A stretch of DNA of 64,000 nt from an uncultured Lachnoclostridium sp. (GCA_946415315.1 CAMKRZ010000010.1:19058-83057), one strand, 5' to 3'; counted from the first letter of the stretch, positions 30,057 to 39,614 are shown. The notes: a model not told the origin generated them from the letters alone. Made by a program: numbers and translations.

Positions 30057-30643
30057 AAAGAGAACACAACATTGTAGCATTGCCGAAGGAGGATTGGAAG
30101 GGAGTTCCGATTCCGCTTCGGTACACCACAGAGGAGTATTTCGACGTGGAGATCACGGAGACTCCGGACGCTTACGAGGCGAAGCTGGTCAAGAAGAAGT
30201 TTGAGACGCCGGTGACGCACACGCCGGAGGAGTATGATTTTCCGGATGGGCTGTATCAGGACCACTGGGAGAAGGCTGAGGCGTACGGCATGTACTCCGA
30301 GGAGAACGGCGAGCGGAAGCTCTTGGCGTGCATCGAGGTATGCCCCGAGGAATGGAGCAACCGTCTGATGGTGACGGAACTGTGGGTGGACGATTCCCTG
30401 CACCGCCAGGGCGTCGGCACGGCTCTGATGAACAAGGCGAAGGAGATCGCAAAAGCGCAGGGGCGTCGGGCGGTCATTCTGGAGACGCAAAACTGCAACG
30501 TGAGAGCGATCGCGTTCTACAAGAGCCAGGGCTTTCAGCTGCTTGGCTTCGATACCTGCTGCTACACAAACCGTGACATCGAACGACATGAAGTGCGGAT
30601 CAACCTTGTGTACTTCATGGACAACCGTGCGGGCCGATTTTAA
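30053..30643 (+). CDS. GNAT acetyltransferase
   Basis: VTELWVDDSLHRQGVGTALMNKAKEIAKAQGRRAVILETQNCNVRAIAFYKSQGFQ; ATGA overlap with previous gene. Confidence 0.93.
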   Translation: MKREHNIVALPKEDWKGVPIPLRYTTEEYFDVEITETPDAYEAKLVKKKFETPVTHTPEEYDFPDGLYQDHWEKAEAYGMYSEENGERKLLACIEVCPEEWSNRLMVTELWVDDSLHRQGVGTALMNKAKEIAKAQGRRAVILETQNCNVRAIAFYKSQGFQLLGFDTCCYTNRDIERHEVRINLVYFMDNRAGRF

Positions 30644-30666
30644 GGGCTCCGCAGAACGGAGGCAGT

Positions 30667-31581
30667 ATGATCACGACAAAACAATTTCAGATATTGACCG
30701 ACATCGACCTAGTGTGGAAGTTGATGACACAGGTTTATGATCACGAAGAGAGCAACGGACCTGCGGCACCGTTTTTCGAGTATGCGATCACGTCGCCGTG
30801 GCACGACCGCGATTACGACCGTCTGGACCGGTTCTGGATGGACGGGGATGTGCCGGTTGCATTTGTCTTCTACGAGACGTCTGCGGACGAGCTCTATTTC
30901 GTGCTGCGGCCCGGTTACGAGGCACTTGCGGACGAAATGATCGAGTACGCGGACACGGCGTTTCCGAAGTTTGAGGAGCCGACGGAGTTCGTGCTCGGAA
31001 GCCGCCAGACGGTGTTGATCGAGGCAGCGAAGCGGCGCGGGTATCAGCTTGCGTACGAGAGTTCAGATCTGTATTTTGATTTCCGGACCGGAACGCTTGA
31101 TTATCCGCTCCCGGAGGGGTATCATTTTACGAACCCGAAGGACAACGACCCTCTCAAGGTCGCCAAATGTCTGTGGGACGGCTTTAACAAGGCGGAACAC
31201 GGCGAGTTCAAGGACTGGGAGACGCCGGTGAAGAACGGCGGGATCAGCCCGCACGAGCTTTACCAGAACGTGCTCGGCGCCACGATCGCGCCCGCACCGC
31301 ATGCAACTTACGACTATACCACCGTTATTGCGGATGAGAACGACAATTACGTCTGCTTCTCCGGGATGTGGTGGGTGCCGGAAAATAAACTTGCCTACAT
31401 GGAGCCTCTCTGCACGGTTCCCGAGCATCAGCACAAGGGACTCGCGGCGGCTGCGCTTGCGCACCACGAGCAGGTTCTTCGGCCGCTCGGTGCAGAGGTG
31501 ATCACCGGAGGCGGCAACGACTTCTACCGGAAGATCGGATACAAGGGCGTCCATGTGACAGGGCACTATCGGAAGCAATGA
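30667..31581 (+). CDS. GNAT acetyltransferase (two-domain)
   Basis: AYMEPLCTVPEHQHKGLAAAALAHHEQVLRPLGAEVITGGGNDFYRKIGY. Confidence 0.88.
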   Translation: MITTKQFQILTDIDLVWKLMTQVYDHEESNGPAAPFFEYAITSPWHDRDYDRLDRFWMDGDVPVAFVFYETSADELYFVLRPGYEALADEMIEYADTAFPKFEEPTEFVLGSRQTVLIEAAKRRGYQLAYESSDLYFDFRTGTLDYPLPEGYHFTNPKDNDPLKVAKCLWDGFNKAEHGEFKDWETPVKNGGISPHELYQNVLGATIAPAPHATYDYTTVIADENDNYVCFSGMWWVPENKLAYMEPLCTVPEHQHKGLAAAALAHHEQVLRPLGAEVITGGGNDFYRKIGYKGVHVTGHYRKQ

Positions 31582-31596
31582 ACATTGGTGAGCCCG

Positions 31597-31620
31597 TGGG
31601 ACGGGGTTAGTGGTCCATTA
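31597..31620 (+). repeat. REP-like repeat copy R3 TGGGACGGGGTTAGTGGTCCATTA
   Basis: Same core as R1/R2/R4. Confidence 0.9.
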
Positions 31621-31651
31621 CCGGGCATCATCAAAAGAAATGAGGAGCGAT

Positions 31652-32437
31652 ATGGATTACCTGAAAGAAAACAGTAAAATATGGGATGACCGGTCTGCCA
31701 ACGCGGACCGGTGGTCCGTCCCGGTCTCGAGCGAGGAAGTGGCGCTTGCGAGACAGGGCGAATGGAGCATTTTGCTGACGCCAACGAAGCCGGTCCCGCG
31801 CGACTGGTTTCCGCAGGAGTTGGCCGGAAAGCAGGTTTTGTGCCTCGCGAGCGGAGGCGGCCAGCAGGGCCCGATCCTCGCCGCAACGGGTGCAAACGTG
31901 ACAGTGTTCGACAACAGTAGAACGCAGTTAGATAAGGACTTGTACGTTGCAAACAGGGACGGACTGACAATCGCTACGGCGCAGGGAAACATGCAGGATC
32001 TGTCCGAATTTGCCGACGAGAGTTTTGACCTTGTGATCAATCCGTGGTCGAACAGTTACATCGACAACGTGCTTCCGGTGTGGAAGGAGTGCGCTCGTGT
32101 TCTCAAAAAAGGCGGCATTCTCATCGCCGGCTTCAGCAACGGGGTCGAGAGTATCTTCGACCCGGTGAAGATTGAGCAGGGCGTGCTCAGCGTGGAGTAC
32201 AAGCTTCCGTATGCGGACGTCGATCATCTGGACGATCCGGGGATCAAGCGCATTGCGGAGGCCGAAGGCTACATCTGGGGGCACACGCTCACGGACCAGA
32301 TCGGCGGACAGATCGACGCGGGTTTTGCGATCGTCGGGTTCTATGAGGACCGCGGCGGTACCCCACTTGACAACTTTATGAGCGGCTCGATTGCGACGAA
32401 AGCGGTGAAGCTTGGGGGACCTGAGGGACGGGGTTAG
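31652..32437 (+). CDS. Class I SAM-dependent methyltransferase; stop codon inside repeat R4
   Basis: VLCLASGGGQQGPILAATGANVTVFDNS, FDLVINPWSNSYIDNV; ends ...GGPEGRG* with TAG from the repeat. Confidence 0.88.
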   Translation: MDYLKENSKIWDDRSANADRWSVPVSSEEVALARQGEWSILLTPTKPVPRDWFPQELAGKQVLCLASGGGQQGPILAATGANVTVFDNSRTQLDKDLYVANRDGLTIATAQGNMQDLSEFADESFDLVINPWSNSYIDNVLPVWKECARVLKKGGILIAGFSNGVESIFDPVKIEQGVLSVEYKLPYADVDHLDDPGIKRIAEAEGYIWGHTLTDQIGGQIDAGFAIVGFYEDRGGTPLDNFMSGSIATKAVKLGGPEGRG

Positions 32438-32447
32438 TGGTTCATTA
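32424..32447 (+). repeat. REP-like repeat copy R4 AGGGACGGGGTTAGTGGTTCATTA
   Basis: Same core as R1-R3. Confidence 0.9.
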
Positions 32448-32471
32448 TCAGTATGAAAGAGGATTACGGAT

Positions 32472-33533
32472 ATGAATAAAGACTGGTCGGAAAAGAATAA
32501 AAAGATGCAGGCGCTCATCGGCAGGGAAGCGACGTTCGCCGAGGGAATCGAAGTGCTGATTGACTTGCGAAACGATCTGTTTGGGCAGATATCGTATATT
32601 GCAAATTCGTATCCGGAGGAAGCCTTTTACCGGATGCCGTTTGCGGGAGCTGAAGGATACCACAGTAAGACACTTGCGTATTCCATGTGGCACATCTTCC
32701 GAATCGAGGATATCGTGGCGCATACGCTGATCTGCGGTGACGAGCAGGTCCTTCTCACCGGCAAATGGCAAGGGAAAACAGGCAGTCCCATCATCACTAC
32801 AGGCAATGAGCTGAAGGGCGGAGAGATTGCGGAATTCTCAAAGAAACTCAGTGTCAAAGCCTTGTTTGAGTATTGCAAAGCGGTGATGGATTCCACCAAC
32901 GAGTTTCTGAGAAAGCTTACTTACAAGGATTTGAAACGGAAATTTTCCGACGAGGATAAGAAACGGGTGATCGACAGCCGGTGCGTGAGCACGGACGAGG
33001 ATGCCTTCTGGCTTATCGATTACTGGTGCGGCAAGGATGTCCGGGGACTTTTGAAAATGCCTTTTTCCAGGCATTGGATCATGCATATCGAGGCAATATG
33101 CCGCATCACCGATAAACTGTGTCAGAACGCAAGAAAGGGCGTTGACCCCATCGCCCGCTGCGGCCTGTCCTGCAACCATTGCTTCCTGAGAAAATGGTGC
33201 GGAGGGTGCAGAACGGCTTACAACACCTGTTCCGACGCATGCCGTTATCCCGGAAAGGTATGCCCCAACACTGCCTGCTGCATGGAAAAGGGCATCGACG
33301 GCTGCTACGATTGCGATGCGCTTGCGACTTGCCGGAAAGGCTTCTACGAATACGATGACGTGAACGCCATCAAGGCGATGGCGATGTTCATCAATAAGTA
33401 CGGGAAAGAGGAACTTTTGAAAACCATGGATCAGCTTCACAGAGAGCATGATTTCGAAAAAATTCAGGAGGTTCTCGGGAACGACATCAAAGAAGGACTC
33501 AGGATACTGGAGGAAACTCACCACGAAGGGTGA
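32472..33533 (+). CDS. DinB-like N-terminal domain fused to Cys-rich DUF3795-type domain
   Basis: SMWHIFRIEDIVAHTLI...HWIMHIEAICRI; ARCGLSCNHCFLRKWCGGCRTAYNTCSDACRYPGKVCPNTACCMEKGIDGCYDCDALATCRKGFY. Confidence 0.7.
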   Translation: MNKDWSEKNKKMQALIGREATFAEGIEVLIDLRNDLFGQISYIANSYPEEAFYRMPFAGAEGYHSKTLAYSMWHIFRIEDIVAHTLICGDEQVLLTGKWQGKTGSPIITTGNELKGGEIAEFSKKLSVKALFEYCKAVMDSTNEFLRKLTYKDLKRKFSDEDKKRVIDSRCVSTDEDAFWLIDYWCGKDVRGLLKMPFSRHWIMHIEAICRITDKLCQNARKGVDPIARCGLSCNHCFLRKWCGGCRTAYNTCSDACRYPGKVCPNTACCMEKGIDGCYDCDALATCRKGFYEYDDVNAIKAMAMFINKYGKEELLKTMDQLHREHDFEKIQEVLGNDIKEGLRILEETHHEG

Positions 33534-33593
33534 GCGCAGTGACCATACGAAGTGCCTGCCGGAAAACTCGCGTGAAATGGGAGTCTTGGAATA

Positions 33594-34208
33594 ATGATCG
33601 TAAAGGAAGAAATCAACGGAATCGAGATCGTCTGCGAGACCGGGGAGTATTATTTTTCACCGAAAAATGTGGACCGCGGTACGCGATTGATGCTTGAGAC
33701 CGTGCCCGTCCGCGAGGGCGACAAGGTGCTCGACCTCGGCTGCGGCTACGGCGTTGTCGGGATTTATGCGGCGAAGCTGCTCGGAGGAGACCATGTCGTG
33801 ATGTGCGATATCCTCGAGGACGCGGTGGCGCTCTCGACGGAGAATCTCGCGCGAAATGGGATCGAGGGCGCGAAGGTGCTGCAGAGCGACGGCCTGAAGG
33901 GCGTGGAAGAGCGGGATTTTACGCTGATCTATTCGAATCCGCCTTACCATACAGACTTTTCGGTGGCGAAAGAGTTCATTGAGGACGGCTTTCGGAAGCT
34001 TGCGGTTGGCGGGCGGATGGTCATGGTGACCAAGCGGCTTGACTGGTACCGGAACAAACTGAAGACCGTGTTCGGCGGCGTGAAGGTGTTCGAGGCGGAG
34101 GATTATTTCATCTTCCTCAGCGAGAAGCGCGCGGCGCGCGTGGAGAAGCCGAAGAAGAACACGCAGACGATGTCGAAGAAGCTGCAGCGCAAGTACGGAA
34201 AGAAGTAA
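33594..34208 (+). CDS. Class I SAM methyltransferase (RsmC/MTS-like)
   Basis: VLDLGCGYGVVGIYAAKLLG, LIYSNPPYHTDFSVAKEFIEDGFRKLAVGGRMVMVTK. Confidence 0.92.
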   Translation: MIVKEEINGIEIVCETGEYYFSPKNVDRGTRLMLETVPVREGDKVLDLGCGYGVVGIYAAKLLGGDHVVMCDILEDAVALSTENLARNGIEGAKVLQSDGLKGVEERDFTLIYSNPPYHTDFSVAKEFIEDGFRKLAVGGRMVMVTKRLDWYRNKLKTVFGGVKVFEAEDYFIFLSEKRAARVEKPKKNTQTMSKKLQRKYGKK

Positions 34209-34217
34209 GGAGCGAAG

Positions 34218-34700
34218 ATGATCATTCATCCGATTTCGCCTGTGTTTGACAGGGATTCCCGAGTGTTGATCCTCGGCAGCTTTCCGTCGGTCAAGTCGCG
34301 GGAGGCGGGATTTTTCTACGGGCATTCGCAGAACCGTTTCTGGAAGGTGACGGCGGCGGTGTTCGGCGAGGACGTGCCGCGGACAATCGAAGAAAAACGG
34401 GCGTTTTTGCTGAGAAATCACATCGCGGTCTGGGACGTGATCCACTCGTGCGAGATCGAGGGTTCCTCGGACGCGAGCATACGGGACGTTGTGGCGAATG
34501 ACCTTCGGGTGATCCTGGACGCAGCGACGATTGAAGCGATTTACGTAAACGGTAAAACCGCACTCAAATATTACGAAAAATACATACAACCGACAATCCA
34601 TCGGCCGGCGACCTGCCTTCCGTCCACAAGCCCCGCAAATGCGGCGTGGAGCACGGAGCGGCTTGTCGCGGAATGGAAGCGGGTTCGAATCGATCGGTGA
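34218..34700 (+). CDS. DNA-deoxyinosine glycosylase / UDG superfamily
   Basis: VLILGSFPSVKSREAGFFYGHSQNRFWKV, VWDVIHSCEIEGSSDASI, LPSTSPAN. Confidence 0.9.
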   Translation: MIIHPISPVFDRDSRVLILGSFPSVKSREAGFFYGHSQNRFWKVTAAVFGEDVPRTIEEKRAFLLRNHIAVWDVIHSCEIEGSSDASIRDVVANDLRVILDAATIEAIYVNGKTALKYYEKYIQPTIHRPATCLPSTSPANAAWSTERLVAEWKRVRIDR

Positions 34701-34761
34701 ACTCGGATTCAGGAGGAACAATCCGTTACGATCACCGAGACGGAGACAAGGAAAAAGACTT

Positions 34762-36237
34762 ATGAATATTAAACTGAAACCTGTTAATGACAGTAATCGC
34801 GAAGCGGTGCTTGCGCTTTCCGTGCGTGAGGATCAGAGCTTTGTCGCGCCCAATGATGTTTCGTTAAGACAGGCAGACGAGGCAAACGCAGAGCAACCGG
34901 GTTTGGCGCGTCCGTTTGCGATTTACGCGGACGATAAGCTCGTCGGCTTTTGCATGTTTGCCTTCACCCCGGAAGAGGAAGCCCCGGATGACCGGTACTG
35001 GCTCTGGCGCTTCATGATCGACAAGAATGAGCAGGGGAATGGCTTCGGTCAGGCCGCGCTCAAGGAAATCATGAAGTACTTCAGAGAGAACGGCGCGGAC
35101 ATGATCTACCTTTCGACCGAGCCGGAAAATGAACTCGGTTTACACGTATATCACAAACTTGGCTTCCGTGAGACCGGCATAATAAGCGATGGTGAGATCG
35201 TGCTGATGCGGATGCTGAAAGGTCCGAACAAACTGATCAGGGACTTTTACGGGGTCAATGTGGACGAGCCCCTGCACATCAGGGGAAAGAAAGGCTATGG
35301 CGTGAGCGCTGCGGTCAACGACAGCAACGGCGATATCCTGCAATACTGCTCCGGCAGCGGAAGATACGGCGAGGATTTTCCGGTGAACCCGGATATGCTG
35401 TTCCAGGCGGGCTCTGTATCTAAGCCGATGTTTGCTCTGACGCTGCTCAGATATGCGGACAAGGGCAAGATTGACCTTGATGCAGATATCTCAGGCGTAA
35501 TCCCGGAATTTGTCAAAAAGGGCCCCGTCACGTTCGAAGCGTTGCTTTCGCACACGGCGGGCTATAACATCCATGGCTTTCCGGGATACCCGGCGAAGCA
35601 CGAACCGCTTTCCTCGGAAGATGTGCTGGCCGGCCGCGGCAATACGCCGAAGCTGCGCAGGATCAAACCATATGGAAAGCAGTACATCTATTCCGGCGGG
35701 GGCATCACGTTAGCTGAACTTGCATTTACCCGTATCACGGGAACCAACCTCCGCGAAGCGTTCCGAAAGGAGGTAGCAGAACCTCTCGGTCTCAAGCGCA
35801 GCGGCTTCTTCCAGCCGCTTGATGAAGAGATGGTTGCATGTGCCGCGTTTGGCGGAAGGCTTGGCGCAGGGGAAGATCCGGAGCATGGTTATCACTATTA
35901 TCCGGAGCATGCAGCGGCAGGCTTTTGGACCACGCCCACGGAACTTGTGAAGATCGGTGTTGTCTTGTCGAGGAGCTATCGCAGGGGCGGATTCCTCAAA
36001 AAGAAGACCGCACAGCGCATGATGACTCCGGTCATGAATTCTTACGGGTTGTGCATACAATGGTTCAAAGACGACATCGTCGGTCACTGCGGCTGGAACG
36101 AAGGATTTCTGACAAATTGGAGATTTTCACTGAAAAAAGAAATCTGCGTGGCATTGATGTACAACAACGCCACGGTTGCCTCAAGCAAAGCGCTGGACAA
36201 CGTCGCCTGTGAGATTTATAAAAACGCATGTTTATGA
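34762..36237 (+). CDS. GNAT (SpeG/BltD-like) fused to serine beta-lactamase-like hydrolase
   Basis: IDKNEQGNGFGQAALKEIMKYFRENGADMIYLSTEPENELGLHVYHKLGF; QAGSVSKPMFALTLL SxxK, LLSHTAGYNIHGFPGY, YIYSGGGITLAE. Confidence 0.9.
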   Translation: MNIKLKPVNDSNREAVLALSVREDQSFVAPNDVSLRQADEANAEQPGLARPFAIYADDKLVGFCMFAFTPEEEAPDDRYWLWRFMIDKNEQGNGFGQAALKEIMKYFRENGADMIYLSTEPENELGLHVYHKLGFRETGIISDGEIVLMRMLKGPNKLIRDFYGVNVDEPLHIRGKKGYGVSAAVNDSNGDILQYCSGSGRYGEDFPVNPDMLFQAGSVSKPMFALTLLRYADKGKIDLDADISGVIPEFVKKGPVTFEALLSHTAGYNIHGFPGYPAKHEPLSSEDVLAGRGNTPKLRRIKPYGKQYIYSGGGITLAELAFTRITGTNLREAFRKEVAEPLGLKRSGFFQPLDEEMVACAAFGGRLGAGEDPEHGYHYYPEHAAAGFWTTPTELVKIGVVLSRSYRRGGFLKKKTAQRMMTPVMNSYGLCIQWFKDDIVGHCGWNEGFLTNWRFSLKKEICVALMYNNATVASSKALDNVACEIYKNACL

Positions 36238-36298
36238 AAGAGACCATGCAAGCAGGAAAACCATAGAAAATGGTTTGATGTAAGGAGAATATAAGAAC

Positions 36299-36892
36299 AT
36301 GATTACATTTCGTGTCGCGAAGGTTGAGGACGCCTCGCGGATTCTTGAGATTTATGCTTACTACGTGGAATACACGGCGGTTTCGTACGAGTACGAGGTG
36401 CCGTCGCTTGAGGAGTTCACGGAGCGAGTGAGAAATACGCTTGAGAGATATCCGTACATTGTGGCGGAGGAGGACGGCCGGATTGTAGGCTATATCTACG
36501 CGTCGCGTTTTGCGCAGAGAGCGGCTTACGGCTGGGCTGCCGGCACTTCGATCTACATTGATCTGGATTACCATCGAAGAGGCATCGGGAAGCTTCTGTA
36601 CGAGAAGCTTGAGGCGATCCTGAAGCTGCAAAACATCACCAATCTCTACGCCGGCGCGGCGGATCCGATGGACGAGGAGGACCCGTACCTGACGAGAAAC
36701 AGCGAGCATTTTCACGAGGCGATCGGCTACAAGACAGTCGCGCGCTACCACGGCTGCGGCAGCAAATTCGGCCGCTGGTACAACCTTCTGTGGATGGAGA
36801 AGATCATCAACGAGCACAGCGTTCCGCCGAAGGAAGTGATCCCGTTTTCCGAGTTGGACGTGAATGCGGTGCAGGCAATCCTGCAGGATTGA
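36299..36892 (+). CDS. GNAT acetyltransferase (phosphinothricin acetyltransferase-like)
   Basis: FRVAKVEDASRILEIYAYYVEYTAVSYEYEVPSLEEF...IYIDLDYHRRGIGKLLYEKL. Confidence 0.92.
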   Translation: MITFRVAKVEDASRILEIYAYYVEYTAVSYEYEVPSLEEFTERVRNTLERYPYIVAEEDGRIVGYIYASRFAQRAAYGWAAGTSIYIDLDYHRRGIGKLLYEKLEAILKLQNITNLYAGAADPMDEEDPYLTRNSEHFHEAIGYKTVARYHGCGSKFGRWYNLLWMEKIINEHSVPPKEVIPFSELDVNAVQAILQD

Positions 36893-36902
36893 GGAACGGA
36901 AA

Positions 36903-37373
36903 ATGCTGATACGTGAAATGAAGGCGGAGGAAGCCGGCATTTTGAAAGACTTCCTATACGAGGCGATCTTTATTCCGGAGGGCGTGGAGCCGCCGGATCG
37001 GTCGATCGTCGAGCTGCCGGAACTTCGGATGTATTACGAGGACTTCGGCAGCGGTCGCGCGGACTATTGTATGGTCGTGGAAGATAACGGGCGGGTGGTC
37101 GGCGCTGCGTGGACGCGCATCATGAACGACTACGGGCATGTGGACGACGAGACGCCTTCATTTGCCATCTCGCTGTACAGGGAATATCGCGGCAGGGGGG
37201 CCGGAACGCGGCTTATGAAAGGAATGATCGGGCTATTGAGAACCAAGGGCTTCCGGCGAGCATCGCTCGCGGTGCAGAAGGCCAACAAAGCAGCGATACG
37301 AGTGTATGAGAAGGTCGGCTTTCGGACAGTGGACGAAAATGCCGAGGAGTATATCATGGTCTGTGACCTGTGA
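36903..37373 (+). CDS. GNAT acetyltransferase
   Basis: SFAISLYREYRGRGAGTRLMKGMIGLLRTKGFRRASLAVQKANKAAIRVYEKVGF. Confidence 0.93.
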   Translation: MLIREMKAEEAGILKDFLYEAIFIPEGVEPPDRSIVELPELRMYYEDFGSGRADYCMVVEDNGRVVGAAWTRIMNDYGHVDDETPSFAISLYREYRGRGAGTRLMKGMIGLLRTKGFRRASLAVQKANKAAIRVYEKVGFRTVDENAEEYIMVCDL

Positions 37374-37425
37374 GGAGCGCTGAAAGCAGTGTGCTGACGG
37401 CGTAGATTGCAGTAAGGAGCTGAGA

Positions 37426-37875
37426 ATGGACAGAACGGAACGAGTGGAACTGGCAGTGCTCTGCCTGATCAAGGACGGCGACCGAGTGCTGTTGCAAAAC
37501 CGTGTGAAGAAGGACTGGCAGGGGTACACGCTGCCGGGCGGTCACGTGGAGCGTGGGGAATCCTTCGTCGACGCGGTTGTGCGCGAGATGAAGGAGGAGA
37601 CGGGGCTTACGATCGAGAAGCCCAGGATGGTCGGAATCAAGCAGTTTCCAATCGACGGCGGGCGCTACATCGTGCTTTTGTTCGAGGCGACGCAGTTCAC
37701 GGGCGCGGTTGTTTCGTCCGAGGAGGGCGAGATGACGTGGGTCGACCGCGCGGAGCTCGCGAACATTTCGGCGGTTGACGATCTGCAGGAGCTTTTGAAG
37801 GTTTTCGATGATCCGGAGCTCACGGAGTTTCAATACATTGTGGACGGTGACGAGTGGCTGATCAACCTGAAATGA
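37426..37875 (+). CDS. Nudix hydrolase (MutT-like)
   Basis: GGHVERGESFVDAVVREMKEETGLTI Nudix box. Confidence 0.93.
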   Translation: MDRTERVELAVLCLIKDGDRVLLQNRVKKDWQGYTLPGGHVERGESFVDAVVREMKEETGLTIEKPRMVGIKQFPIDGGRYIVLLFEATQFTGAVVSSEEGEMTWVDRAELANISAVDDLQELLKVFDDPELTEFQYIVDGDEWLINLK

Positions 37876-37903
37876 CCGATTGACGGAAAGGACGAGGCGC
37901 AAA

Positions 37904-39082
37904 ATGAAGAAACCGAAAATGATCCTGTTTGACTACGGCCAGACGCTCATCACGGAGGGGCCGTTCTGCGGCCTAAACGGCACAGCAGCGGTGATGCAGC
38001 ATGCGACGAGAAACCGCTACAACCTTACGCCCGAGCAGGTTCAGGCGGAGGCGGTCGCGGTCATCAAAGAGATGAAGCGCGCGGATCCGAACACGCCGGG
38101 CACCAAAAGCGTTGAAATCCCGAATCACATGTTCACATCGTATCTCTACGAGTCGCTTGGAATTACGATCGACCTGACTTCGGCGGAGATCGACCGCGTG
38201 TTCTGGGATGCGGCGTCGCCCGGAAGACCGACGGAGGGCATGACAGCGTTCCTGCAGTTTCTGTGGGAGCAGGGCATCCGCACGGCGGTACTCAGCAACA
38301 TTTCCTATGACGGAAATATCGTGCGCGAGCGGATTAACAAGGTGCTTCCGGACAATCATTTTGAATTTATCATCCCGACCAGCGAGTATCTGTTCCGCAA
38401 GCCGAATCCGAGGATTTTCCGGCTGGCGCTCGAGAAGGCGGACCTCGCGCCGGAGGATGTCTGGTACATCGGCGACAACTACCGGTGGGACGTCGAGGGT
38501 TCGCGCAGCGTGGGGCTGTTTCCGGTCTGGTACAAGGGGGATGTCGACTACGAGCAGGACGACCACGACGACGTGTTGACGATCATGAAGTGGGACGAAC
38601 TGCGAAAGATTATTGAGGAGAATTTTCCAATGAACGAATTACAATACAAGGCGCTTCGGGAGATCCCGGAGCGTAAGGACGACGCGGCACAGTGGTTCCA
38701 CGAAAAATGGGGCGTGCCCGCGGAGGCGTACCTCGAGTGCATGGACGCCTACCTAAACGGCGAGACCGAGTACGGCTGGTACGTGTGCCTCGATGGTGAC
38801 AGGATCGTCGGCGGACTCGGCGTGATCGAGAACGACTTCCACGACCGCAAGGACCTGACACCCAACGTGTGCGCAGTGTACACCGAGGAAGGCTACCGCT
38901 GCCGCGGCATCGCCGGCAAACTTCTGGACTTCGTCGTGGAGGACCAGCGTGCGCACGGCATCTCGCCGGTGTATCTCGTGACGGACCACACGGGCTTCTA
39001 TGAGCGGTACGGCTGGGAGTTCCACTGCATGGCGCAGGGTGACGATGAGCCGGAGATGACGAGACTGTACATCCATCGGTAA
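37904..39082 (+). CDS. HAD hydrolase fused to C-terminal GNAT acetyltransferase
   Basis: ILFDYGQTL..., AVLSNIS, WYIGDNYRWDVEGSRSVG; C-terminal AVYTEEGYRCRGIAGKLLDFVVEDQRAHG; internal SD+ATG at 38630. Confidence 0.9.
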   Translation: MKKPKMILFDYGQTLITEGPFCGLNGTAAVMQHATRNRYNLTPEQVQAEAVAVIKEMKRADPNTPGTKSVEIPNHMFTSYLYESLGITIDLTSAEIDRVFWDAASPGRPTEGMTAFLQFLWEQGIRTAVLSNISYDGNIVRERINKVLPDNHFEFIIPTSEYLFRKPNPRIFRLALEKADLAPEDVWYIGDNYRWDVEGSRSVGLFPVWYKGDVDYEQDDHDDVLTIMKWDELRKIIEENFPMNELQYKALREIPERKDDAAQWFHEKWGVPAEAYLECMDAYLNGETEYGWYVCLDGDRIVGGLGVIENDFHDRKDLTPNVCAVYTEEGYRCRGIAGKLLDFVVEDQRAHGISPVYLVTDHTGFYERYGWEFHCMAQGDDEPEMTRLYIHR

Positions 39083-39134
39083 AGTAAGCGGAGAGCGTCC
39101 GTAAAAGGACGTTCGAGAAACGGAGATATGAAAC

Positions 39135-39614
39135 ATGCAGGTTCGCGAGTACACGAAAGATGATCTGCCGGACATGATCCGGATCTGGAACGAGGTTGTC
39201 GAGGATGGCATCGCGTTCCCACAGGAAGAGATGCTTGACACGGAGAGCGGGAAAGCATTTTTCGCTTCACAGAGCTACAACGGCGTCGCGGAGGAGGACG
39301 GCAAGGTCTACGGACTTTACATCCTGCATCCGAACAACATCGGTCGGTGCGGGCACATCTGCAACGCGAGTTACGCGGTGTCGTCGGATGCGCGCGGGCG
39401 ACACATCGGCGAGATGCTGGTGAAGGACTGCCTGCGGATGGGCCGGGAGCTTGGCTTCCGCGTTTTGCAGTTCAACGCGGTCGTTGAGCGCAATGTGCAC
39501 GCGCGACACCTTTATGAGCGGCTCGGTTTCATGCAGCTCGGGACGATCCCGGGCGGTTTCCGCATGAAGGACGGGCACTATGAGAACATCTGCCCGTATT
39601 ACCACGAGCTGTAG
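39135..39614 (+). CDS. GNAT acetyltransferase
   Basis: NASYAVSSDARGRHIGEMLVKDCLRMGRELGFRVLQFNAVVERNVHARHLYERLGF. Confidence 0.93.
   Translation: MQVREYTKDDLPDMIRIWNEVVEDGIAFPQEEMLDTESGKAFFASQSYNGVAEEDGKVYGLYILHPNNIGRCGHICNASYAVSSDARGRHIGEMLVKDCLRMGRELGFRVLQFNAVVERNVHARHLYERLGFMQLGTIPGGFRMKDGHYENICPYYHEL

Noticed and set aside
36258-36278. Hairpin AAACCAT-AGAAA-ATGGTTT as a terminator
   Set aside because: Short stem with no T-tract; likely chance.
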